Shown in pieces: positions 1-4,817 of a DNA stretch of 5,271 nucleotides; position 1 is the stretch's first letter, and every line of letters starts with the position of its first letter. Origin of the DNA: Nitrososphaerota archaeon (lineage in GTDB: Archaea > Thermoproteota > Nitrososphaeria > Nitrososphaerales > Gagatemarchaeaceae); contig PLCG01000086.1 of the NCBI GenBank assembly GCA_003135575.1, positions 23,004-28,274 of the forward strand, read 5' to 3'. A model generated the notes under the pieces. The model had not been told where the DNA came from. It searched no databases and saw nothing but the letters and a program-made list of their open reading frames with translations. The translations under genes and the position numbers were made by a program.

Positions 1-81
1 CCTTACGGAAGAATCGTCTACTTCCTGCCATCGGAAAGAAGCCAGCGAGTTGACTCAAGAGAATTAGCGCCCCATCTCTAG
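1..81 (+). CDS. possible C-terminal end of an unidentified protein (partial)
   Basis: The first reading frame is open from the window edge for 26 codons and stops at TAG (79-81). It reads in part PYGRIVYFLPSERSQRVDS and ends RELAPHL, which looks more protein-like than the other two forward frames, both of which stop earlier. If real, the gene converges on the Thr-rich gene and both stop codons share the tetranucleotide CTAG at 78-81. The stretch is too short to assign a family and could be chance; a gene is only one reading of it. Confidence 0.25.
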   Translation, partial: PYGRIVYFLPSERSQRVDSRELAPHL

Positions 82-1061
82 TACCCGGTGCACCCGTTCG
101 TGCAGATGTACCAGGCGTCCACGCTGTTTCCGGCGACTACAGGCAACGGTCGCGTGTTCCCACCAGTGCCCCAGTGGTCGAAGAGGACATCGTGGGTTGA
201 GCCATGGCAAAGAGTGCAGTCACTAGGATAGATGTAGTAAGTGGCGCCAGCAGTCAGACCGGTGAACGTAAACCCGTTCTCGTCCGCGAATCCTGTAGCG
301 ACCGCCCTTCCAGTCGAATCAGACAAGGTCACATACATCGACGCCCCTGGACCCGTGCAGCTCGTGTTGCACCAGGCGCCCGGGTTGGTGCAGGCCGTCG
401 CGAAACACGGTGCCCAGTAAGTAGCGTACACCCTGTGGTCATGGATCGTTATCGTTCCAGCAGGCGGCGGAGGCGGTGGAGGCTGCGTGGTCGTCGAGGA
501 GGTGGATGTGGACGTCGTGGTGGTGGTCGTTGACGTTGTCGTGGTGCTGGATGTCGTGGATGTCGTGCTGGTGGTCGTCGGCGATGACGTTGTCGTGGTC
601 GTTGTGGTCGTGGACATCGTGGACGTCGTGCTGGTCGGGGATGTTGTAGTTGTCGTGGTCGTCGTCATAGTCGTGGTTGTCGTAGGAATCGTGGACGTGG
701 TCGTGCTGGTGCTTAACGTAGTCGTGCTCGCTGTAACGCTAGTGGATGGCGCCGACGTTGTCAAAGTCGTCGTGCTGGGTTGGGTGGTGGTGGTCGAGGT
801 GGTGGTCGCCGCAGGAGCCGGTGTGCTGGAAGTATTGCTTGTGGTCGCCGTAGACGTGGTAGTAGGTACAGCCGTCGTTGATGTCGCGAACTGGACCGTC
901 ACCGAAGGCACCGTCGTTGAGGACGAACTGGAAGCAGCCGTGAACGGCACCGAACTTGACGTCGAAGACTTCGGCTGCGGGTTGAGTCCGATTGCGGCAA
1001 AGGCCGCAATGCCGAGTATCGCCACGACCACTATGGTGGCACCTAGCGTTGTATTATTCAT
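78..1061 (-). CDS. membrane-anchored Thr/Ser-rich surface protein with Cys-rich C-terminal domain
   Basis: A 327-residue protein, probably outside the cell and tethered by its N-terminus. Residues 6-26 form one hydrophobic helix (signal anchor, or a signal peptide with a possible cut after the AAFAA region). Residues 32-193 are almost only Thr and Ser with some Pro and Ala, and no charged residue occurs from 32 to 207; such mucin-like stalks are usually heavily O-glycosylated. Seven prolines (194-200) lead to a C-terminal domain (about 201-327) with eight Cys in four close pairs: 219/224, 231/235, 282/285 and 320/324. The stretch VTLSDSTGRAVATGF followed by FTFTGLTAGATYYIYP resembles Ig-like or carboxypeptidase-regulatory-like beta-sandwich domains. 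The ending HDVLFDHWGTGG plus a late Cys pair recalls Nitrososphaeria secreted proteins (from memory, not searched). Cys 282-285 and His 286 form a CxxCH sequence. ATG at 1061 puts the hydrophobic helix right at the N-terminus. I see no clear Shine-Dalgarno or TATA box before it. The function is unknown; adhesion or cell-surface contact is inference. Confidence 0.85.
   Translation of the reverse strand: MNNTTLGATIVVVAILGIAAFAAIGLNPQPKSSTSSSVPFTAASSSSSTTVPSVTVQFATSTTAVPTTTSTATTSNTSSTPAPAATTTSTTTTQPSTTTLTTSAPSTSVTASTTTLSTSTTTSTIPTTTTTMTTTTTTTTSPTSTTSTMSTTTTTTTTSSPTTTSTTSTTSSTTTTSTTTTTTSTSTSSTTTQPPPPPPPAGTITIHDHRVYATYWAPCFATACTNPGAWCNTSCTGPGASMYVTLSDSTGRAVATGFADENGFTFTGLTAGATYYIYPSDCTLCHGSTHDVLFDHWGTGGNTRPLPVVAGNSVDAWYICTNGCTGY
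483..725 (-). repeat. low-complexity Thr/Ser codon repeat inside the surface protein gene
   Basis: This is the densest part of the stalk-coding DNA (residues about 113-193), made of near-repeated ACN and TCN codons that read as GTGGTCGTC-type triplets on the plus strand. Internal duplications are visible. The 15-nt string TGACGTTGTCGTGGT occurs at 531-545 and again at 585-599, 54 nt (18 codons) apart. The 24 nt at 549-572 and 612-635, 63 nt apart, differ at only three positions. Both offsets are multiples of three, so the repeats keep the frame. Expansion by slippage or unequal recombination is the likely origin, so stalk length may differ between strains. Confidence 0.8.
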
Positions 1062-1361
1062 AAGCCAATGGCTTCATAGGTCGAAGCTCCAATACTCTAG
1101 CCCATCTCCGACCCAGAACTATCTTCTGACTCTTGTTTTTCGCTCCATCCAAACATTCGGTTACAGCCCGTTCAGCCCACCATGGCGACGAAAACAAGGA
1201 GAAGGAGAAAACGATTCCAACGTCCTGGGTATTTGCCACGCTTATTGGGACTGAAGCGGTGATTACGACCATAGAATGGATGTGCCTGTCTGCAGAGAGA
1301 ATAGGGTGATATTATCCCCGAATAGTCAAGGCAACTGCATATTCACTCTGAATTGGATTAG
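1062..1361. other. 300-base stretch between surface protein gene and tRNA; no convincing gene
   Basis: This stretch lies downstream of the tRNA-Asp 3' end and upstream of the surface protein start, both on the minus strand. It holds a 72-codon minus-strand open frame (1054-1272) whose stop overlaps the surface protein start by eight bases. That frame matches no family I know and has an unremarkable composition. The minus strand also contains GGATAATATC (1317-1308), a weak TATA-like element of unknown use. I see no T-run terminator after the tRNA and no clear promoter in the 40 bases before the surface protein ATG. A long 5' leader for the surface protein gene is possible. Confidence 0.5.
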
Positions 1362-1378
1362 TGGCGCCCTGGGCGGGA

Positions 1379-1412
1379 TATTCGTCGAAAGCGCATTGAT
1401 TTGCGCTCCGAT
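1379..1412 (-). other. tRNA-Asp intron 2, noncanonical T-loop site 59/60, 34 nt
   Basis: This intron sits inside the T-loop between A59 (1413) and T60 (1378). The outer helix is the T-stem GCGGG/CCCGC. The 4-bp central helix is TTCG (positions 54-57) with CGAA (1384-1381). The bulges are AAA and TAT, each cut after the second base. The inner helix is TCG/CGA, then a small internal loop (G against TT), then AGCGC/GCGCT closed by AAATCAAT. Splicing restores the seven-base loop TTCGAAT. Before removal the T-loop cannot form, so the tRNA elbow depends on splicing. Noncanonical introns at this site are known from some Thermoproteota. Confidence 0.9.
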
Positions 1413-1433
1413 TTCGAACCCGCGTCACCGCCG

Positions 1434-1464
1434 GACCGCTAGGAAGGGATTGACCCCTCCCTAT
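1434..1464 (-). other. tRNA-Asp intron 1, canonical 37/38 site, 31 nt
   Basis: The intron lies between A37 (1465) and C38 (1433). It forms a strict hBHBh' motif. The outer helix is the anticodon stem CCGCC/GGCGG. The 4-bp central helix is CTGT (positions 32-35) with GCGG (1439-1436, two G-T pairs). The 3-nt bulges are CAA and TCC, each cut after its second base. The inner helix is nine pairs, TAGGGAGGG with CCCTTCCTA (one G-T), closed by the loop GTCAAT. Archaeal splicing endonuclease (EndA) recognises exactly this geometry. The central helix ties up part of the anticodon before splicing. Confidence 0.92.
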
Positions 1465-1526
1465 TGACAGGGCGGCATACTGGGCCACTAGACGACCAGG
1501 GCTACCGAAGGACCACGATTCGTGTA

Positions 1527-1535
1527 GATATTAAA
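1527..1535 (-). promoter_or_regulatory. TATA box (box A) of the tRNA-Asp gene
   Basis: The minus strand reads TTTAATATC at 1535-1527, which lies 25-33 bases before G1 of the tRNA (1502). This is the spacing expected for an archaeal TATA box with transcription starting at or a few bases before the tRNA. The call rests on sequence and distance only. Confidence 0.65.
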
Positions 1536-1594
1536 GCTAAACTCCAAGAAGCCAAAGGATACAAGGCCACATGGGATCCCGCGTAGAGAGCGAA

Positions 1595-1603
1595 GAAATA
1601 TTA
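1595..1603 (+). promoter_or_regulatory. probable TATA box of the RibD_C/DUF1801 operon
   Basis: The plus strand reads GAAATATTA in an otherwise mixed stretch. Its centre is about 27 bases before 1626, so transcription should start near 1625-1627. That start would place an in-frame GTG (1627) at or next to the 5' end of the mRNA, while the preferred ATG (1657) would have a leader of about 30 bases. Confidence 0.5.
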
Positions 1604-1656
1604 GGCATTCTCACCAAAAATCTCCCGTGGACTCGACCAATAAGAAGCCCGGGACC

Positions 1657-2244
1657 ATGAGAAAAATTATCGTCTTCAATCTAGTTACGGTTGACGGCCT
1701 CTTCGCGGGGCCAAACGGAGAGATAGATTGGCACAACTATGATGAGGAGATGGGTGCGTACTCCATCGAGCAATTGAAATCTTTGGGCGCGCTTATCTTC
1801 GGCAAGACAACTTACGAGCTGATGGCAAGTTACTGGCCCACGCCGGACGGGGTCAAGGGTGAGCCAGTTGTTGCGGGGATAATGAACAGCATTCCCAAAA
1901 TAGTCTTTTCGAAAACATTGCAGGAAGTAAGAGACGGTCCGCTTTGGAAGAATGTCAAGGTCTTTCATAAGATAAAACCGGAAGAAATCATCAAGATAAA
2001 AGAACAAAAGGGCGGGGACGTCGCCATTTTCGGCAGCGGCACCATCGTGCAACAATTAGCAAACCTTGGCCTCATCGATGAATACAGGCTGATTGTCAAC
2101 CCCCTCATATTGGGAAAAGGAAGACCGCTATTCAAGGACATCAAGGACAATCTTAAGCTCAAGCTTGTCAAGACAAGGGTGTTCAAGAACGGGAAACTGC
2201 TGCTCTTTTACGAGCCAGCAAAAAATGGCAGAAAGCAATCGTAG
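1657..2244 (+). CDS. RibD C-terminal domain / dihydrofolate-reductase-fold family protein
   Basis: A 195-residue single-domain protein of the RibD_C (DHFR-like) family, cytoplasmic and probably an NAD(P)H-dependent reductase; the substrate cannot be told from sequence. Family marks in order are FNLVTVDGLFAGPNGEIDW (residues 7-25, the usual S-x-DG-FAGP start), LIFGKTTYE (46-54), FSKTL (84-88), GDVAIFGSGTIVQQL (120-134, the nucleotide-binding glycine turn) and DEYRLIVNPLILGKGRPLF (141-159). The length is normal for the family. I chose ATG 1657 because homologues as I recall them begin at the MRKII strand. An in-frame GTG at 1627 would add ten residues (MDSTNKKPGT) and fits leaderless translation from the upstream TATA box. 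No Shine-Dalgarno precedes either start. The stop is 21 bases before the DUF1801 gene, so the two are likely one operon. Base composition is clearly lower in GC than the genes after 2730. Similar proteins in bacteria are often single accessory genes of unknown role. Confidence 0.9.
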   Translation: MRKIIVFNLVTVDGLFAGPNGEIDWHNYDEEMGAYSIEQLKSLGALIFGKTTYELMASYWPTPDGVKGEPVVAGIMNSIPKIVFSKTLQEVRDGPLWKNVKVFHKIKPEEIIKIKEQKGGDVAIFGSGTIVQQLANLGLIDEYRLIVNPLILGKGRPLFKDIKDNLKLKLVKTRVFKNGKLLLFYEPAKNGRKQS

Positions 2245-2251
2245 TGTCGAT

Positions 2252-2255
2252 GGAG
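2252..2255 (+). promoter_or_regulatory. Shine-Dalgarno GGAG before the DUF1801 gene
   Basis: GGAG lies ten bases before ATG 2266 and just after the stop of the preceding gene. It supports both the start choice and translation as the second gene of an operon. Confidence 0.55.
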
Positions 2256-2265
2256 ATTCGGTGTC

Positions 2266-2634
2266 ATGGATGCAGCCAAAAACCGGTTCAAAACGATAGA
2301 TGAATACATCAAGACCTTTCCGGAGGATGTCCAAGGCATTCTAGAAAAAATGAGGCAGACTATTCGAAAGGCGGCACCTGAGGCCGAAGAGGCAATCAGC
2401 TATCGAGTCCCCACATTCAAGCTGAACGGCAACTTGGTGCATTTTGCTGCGTTCAAGGATCACGTCTCATTCTTTCCGTCGGGGAAGGGCGTCGCCGCAT
2501 TCAAGAAGGAGTTGTCATCTTACAAGGGGTCGAAAGGCACGGTGCAATTTCCCCTGGACAAGCCGATTCCGTACGACTTGGTGAGAAAGATCACCATGTT
2601 TCGAAGGAAGCAGAATCTGGCCAAGAAGCGGTGA
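2266..2634 (+). CDS. DUF1801 (YdhG-like) family protein
   Basis: A 122-residue soluble protein of the DUF1801/COG5646 family, whose fold is related to YjbR and frataxin (CyaY). Recognisable stretches are the N-terminal IDEYIKTFPEDVQGILEKMR (residues 11-30), the hallmark APEAEEAISYRVPTFKLNG (37-55), HFAAFKDHVSFFPSG (59-73), and GTVQFPLDKPIPYDLVRKI (91-109) before a basic tail. Length matches the family, so the gene looks complete. A Bacillus member, YdhG, has been described as an iron chaperone, but that role should not be carried over without evidence. It follows the RibD_C gene by 21 bases with its own GGAG. Such small proteins often accompany accessory enzymes, and its AT-richer composition matches that partner. 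After its TGA the same frame stays open for 32 codons (see the following entry). Confidence 0.9.
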   Translation: MDAAKNRFKTIDEYIKTFPEDVQGILEKMRQTIRKAAPEAEEAISYRVPTFKLNGNLVHFAAFKDHVSFFPSGKGVAAFKKELSSYKGSKGTVQFPLDKPIPYDLVRKITMFRRKQNLAKKR

Positions 2635-2733
2635 GGGAACCTCCCTCAAGAGGAACCAGGTCCGGCTCGATTCTGCGAGCTTACCGACGAGGAGAGGGAA
2701 GAAATAGCGGCCTATCTTCACCGCCTCCTATGA
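2635..2733 (+). pseudogene. possible remnant 3' end of a gene upstream of the stress protein
   Basis: Directly after the DUF1801 TGA the same frame is open for 32 codons and ends at TGA 2731-2733, which overlaps the next ATG as ATGA. The second half, LTDEEREEIAAYLHRLL, is charged, helical and protein-like, but no ATG, GTG or TTG lies between the two stops. It may be the tail of a lost gene once coupled to the stress protein gene, or a chance open frame. Two short perfect inverted repeats also lie here: GAGGG/CCCTC (2633-2647) and GCTCG/CGAGC (2665-2680). Neither is followed by a T-run. Confidence 0.3.
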
Positions 2734-3164
2734 GCAAGGGAGGCTTCTCCAGAATCATCGTCGCCATAGACGGCTCGGAGGTCTCCATGAGGGCAGCGGA
2801 ACACGCCGCTCGCATCGCCAAGCAGGACGGAGCGGTGCTTTCCGCTCTTCACGTCGTGCCCGCGCCTCCGTTCGAGGTCCAAGGAGAGATCGCGGACAGC
2901 TACGCGAACGCGAGGAAGAAGGCGAAGACGTGGATGAAAGCGGTCGAGGACATTGCGATGCGAAACGGGCTCGGCATCAAAACAGAGGTCCTCGTGGGCG
3001 CCTCCTCCGTCGTGGACGCGATCCTGGGCTACGCGGAGACCACCAAGGCCGACCTGATTGTGACGGGGACTCGGGGGACGACTCCGTCGAAGAGGATCGT
3101 TGTTGGCAGCGTTGCGTCAGGGCTCGTCGAGTACGCTAATTGCGCTGTCCTAGTGATTCGCTGA
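2730..3164 (+). CDS. universal stress protein, UspA family, single domain
   Basis: A 144-residue cytoplasmic protein with the Usp alpha/beta Rossmann-like fold, usually a dimer. Seen in order: first strand IIVAIDGSE (residues 9-17) with the conserved Asp14, helix AAEHAARIAK (22-31), strand LSALHVVP (38-44), strand IKTEVLVG (83-90) and ADLIVTGTRG (107-116). The ATP-binding pattern G-x2-G-x9-G-S is intact as G113, G116, G126 and S127, so this is probably an ATP-binding Usp. I prefer ATG 2730 because it puts the first strand at residue 9 as in the family. A GTG at 2631 would add 33 residues that look non-coding. No Shine-Dalgarno precedes ATG 2730 (the bases before it are CCTCCT), so translation may depend on coupling or a leaderless transcript. 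atpI starts 25 bases after the stop, suggesting joint expression. Usp proteins often bind AMP or ATP and modulate neighbouring transport systems; here that is only a possibility. Confidence 0.93.
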   Translation: MSKGGFSRIIVAIDGSEVSMRAAEHAARIAKQDGAVLSALHVVPAPPFEVQGEIADSYANARKKAKTWMKAVEDIAMRNGLGIKTEVLVGASSVVDAILGYAETTKADLIVTGTRGTTPSKRIVVGSVASGLVEYANCAVLVIR

Positions 3165-3189
3165 CCTAGGTCCGGAAAGCGGTCCCAAA

Positions 3190-4803
3190 TTGGCCGTAGC
3201 TCGCCTCTTGAAGGTCACGCTCGAAGCGCCCATGGGGGAGCTCGGCGTCCTGCTCGGGAAGCTGGTAGCCTTCGGCACGTTCCACCCGTCGAAGAGGGAG
3301 GGCATGGTGCAGGACATCGGCATACTGATGCTGAGCTCCAAGGCCCATGAGGTCTATTCACGTGCCGGCGAGCTCTTGGAAAAGGGAGGAATCAAGTCCG
3401 CCGATGGAATCGTGAAGGAAGTCGAGAAGTTTCAAGCGCACGACATAGAGGAGTTGCTGAAGCAGCTAGAGGAGTACCTGGACACCATCGAGGGCAATCT
3501 CCCGCTATTCACCGAGGAGAAGGACAGGCGGGGAGTGACCGCGGTCCTCCTAGCCATCAGGGAGGCGTCCCTCATGGTCTTCAACGACCTCCAAAGGATC
3601 TTGGTCTACCCTACGGAGGCCGGGAAGACACGATTCGAGGGATTCGTCCCGGCAGCCTCCCTCGAGTCTCTCAAAAAGTCCATGGCAAGCTACGTCGCCT
3701 CCATCGCGCCGGTCGAGACGAGGGGCAAGGACATGACCTACATCCCCACTCTCCTCGTAAACCCGCGACTGGTCTCGGTCTTCGAGAGCCTCACCCTCCA
3801 GCGCGGCCTCCCCAGGTATGGCGAGGTCGACCCTACCCCGTTCCTCGCGTTCTTCTTCCCTTTCTTCTTCGGGGTGATGTTCGCCGACGTGGGCCACGGG
3901 CTCGCACTGCTCGCGTTCGGCCTCTACCTGGTCTACCGGACGACCTACAAGACCTGGGGCAGGCTGATCATCTACCTCAGCTTCTCCACGATGCTCTTCG
4001 GCGTCCTCAGAGGGTCGGCATTCGGCGTGCCGTTCGCGTCGCCTTTCGAGCAGGTGGTGCGCCTCCCGCCGGCGTTCAGCGCCGGTTTCACGCTCTCATC
4101 AATACCCTTCCTACTGGAGGTGGCGATAGTCATAGGCACGGTCCACCTCGTGAGCGGATACGCCATCGCGTTCGTCAATCAGGAGAGGGCGGGAAACTAC
4201 CCAGACGCGTTCTTGGAAAGGCTGCCCACCATCGTGCTCTACCTGTTTTTCATACCCCTCGCCTTCGCCGTGGCGGGCACCGGCCTAAACCTCGGCGTGC
4301 TCTTCACCAGCGCGGCGCCGACGCCTGTCTTCAACGACCTCTTCGGGATAGTCATTCCCTTATCCGAGACCGCGCGAGTCTCCCTCCCGGTGGTGGTGAC
4401 GGCGCTGCTCATCCTGATAGCTGGACACCCGGTTCGGGACTATCTTGCCACCCGCACCGCGAAGGGCGCGGTCAGGGGGCTCGGCGCCGGCCTCCTTGAA
4501 GGGGTTGCAAAGCCCTTCGAGTTCTTTTTGAACACGATCAGCTACGTAAGGCTGGGAGTACTCTTGATAACGACCACGCTTCTGGGCAGCCTGGTGGCTG
4601 GCGTCTTGACCTACGGCATCTTGGGCGTGCTGGTCGCGGTCTTCCTCAACCTTGCGATAATAGCCCTCGAAGGAGTGGTGGTCTACATCCAGGACATGCG
4701 GCTGCAGCTCTACGAGTGGCTCTCTAGGTTCTACGCCGGGACGGGGACGCCTTTCATCCCGCTGGTCTCCAGGGGCGACCACTTCACGGTAGGCTGGCTC
4801 TGA
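3190..4803 (+). CDS. atpI: A/V-type ATP synthase subunit I (subunit a)
   Basis: A 537-residue membrane subunit that forms the ion half-channels beside the rotor ring and links it to the peripheral stalk. The N-terminal cytoplasmic part (1-215) holds a helical, coiled-coil-prone segment around 72-102. The membrane domain starts at PFLAFFFPFFFGVMFADVGH (217-236), a signature of the family, followed by a helix near 258-275 with GVLRGSAFG, then VAIVIGTVHLVSG (311-323), helices near 345-362 and 398-411, and FFLNTISYVRLGVLLI (445-460). Arg454 in SYVRLG is the essential channel arginine of the family. The end, LEGVVVYIQDMRLQLYEWLS (493-512) then RFYAGTG, is also typical. Many archaeal homologues have about 620-700 residues; the shortage here is in the N-terminal domain. 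The start is TTG 3190 (MAVARLLKVT), with no good Shine-Dalgarno; a second in-frame TTG at 3208 is possible. No other ATPase subunit is adjacent in the window. The ABC gene begins 14 bases after the stop. Confidence 0.93.
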   Translation: MAVARLLKVTLEAPMGELGVLLGKLVAFGTFHPSKREGMVQDIGILMLSSKAHEVYSRAGELLEKGGIKSADGIVKEVEKFQAHDIEELLKQLEEYLDTIEGNLPLFTEEKDRRGVTAVLLAIREASLMVFNDLQRILVYPTEAGKTRFEGFVPAASLESLKKSMASYVASIAPVETRGKDMTYIPTLLVNPRLVSVFESLTLQRGLPRYGEVDPTPFLAFFFPFFFGVMFADVGHGLALLAFGLYLVYRTTYKTWGRLIIYLSFSTMLFGVLRGSAFGVPFASPFEQVVRLPPAFSAGFTLSSIPFLLEVAIVIGTVHLVSGYAIAFVNQERAGNYPDAFLERLPTIVLYLFFIPLAFAVAGTGLNLGVLFTSAAPTPVFNDLFGIVIPLSETARVSLPVVVTALLILIAGHPVRDYLATRTAKGAVRGLGAGLLEGVAKPFEFFLNTISYVRLGVLLITTTLLGSLVAGVLTYGILGVLVAVFLNLAIIALEGVVVYIQDMRLQLYEWLSRFYAGTGTPFIPLVSRGDHFTVGWL

Positions 4804-4808
4804 GAGGT
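4804..4808 (+). promoter_or_regulatory. Shine-Dalgarno GAGGT deciding a TTG start
   Basis: GAGGT directly follows the atpI stop, with nine bases between it and TTG 4818. It supports TTG as start of the ABC gene. The nearby ATG at 4810 is in another frame and reaches a stop after a dozen codons. Confidence 0.55.
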
Positions 4809-4817
4809 CATGCAGGT

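Larger units (their letters stand above)
1362..1502 (-). tRNA. tRNA-Asp (anticodon GTC) with two BHB introns, CCA encoded
   Basis: The gene runs from G1 (1502) to the encoded CCA (1364-1362). Acceptor strands GCCCTGG (1502-1496) and CCAGGGC (1372-1366) pair perfectly. Anticodon-stem strands CCGCC (1475-1471) and GGCGG (1432-1428) pair perfectly, as do T-stem strands GCGGG (1423-1419) and CCCGC (1377-1373). The spliced anticodon loop is CTGTCAC, with anticodon GTC at 1468-1466. The variable region is TGAC, the spliced T-loop is the canonical TTCGAAT, and the discriminator is G73 (1365), as expected for tRNA-Asp. The D-loop carries A14, the GG pair and A21. Two introns of 31 and 34 nt (separate entries) bring the mature length to 76 nt including CCA. 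The one weak spot is the D-stem: 10-25 and 13-22 are G-T pairs, 11-24 is T-A, and 12-23 is a C-T mismatch. All other elements argue for a working gene rather than a relic. It is divergent from the RibD_C operon. Confidence 0.93.

Noticed and set aside
487..1254. Plus-strand open frame of 255 codons rich in Val and Asp
   Set aside because: It is the antisense shadow of the Thr/Ser codons of the surface protein; its Val/Asp repeats arise from reverse-complemented ACN triplets and no known family fits.
1054..1272. Minus-strand 72-codon open frame overlapping the surface protein start
   Set aside because: No recognisable domain, ordinary composition, no Shine-Dalgarno. A weak TATA-like GGATAATATC lies about 36-45 bases upstream, which is not enough to call a gene.
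1359..1367. AGTGGCGCC next to the tRNA 3' end, also found at 239-247, as a possible attachment-site repeat
   Set aside because: Nine bases is too short for an att repeat, no integrase lies between, and the second copy is inside the surface protein coding region.
1276..1467. Plus-strand 63-codon open frame
   Set aside because: It runs antisense through most of the tRNA-Asp gene; its stop and its SNPRHRRTARKG stretch are reverse-strand tRNA bases.
2631..2729. GTG-started 33-residue extension of the stress protein
   Set aside because: The extension is Arg/Ser/Pro-rich and non-family-like, while the Usp fold begins normally at ATG 2730.
3163..3172. Perfect palindrome GACCTAGGTC across the stress-protein stop
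   Set aside because: Ten bases is short, and it has no T-run or known operator match. Such palindromes occur by chance.
3550..3897. Minus-strand open frame opposite atpI, with similar ones at 3972-4178 and 4360-4782
   Set aside because: These are high-GC antisense shadows of the well-supported atpI gene.
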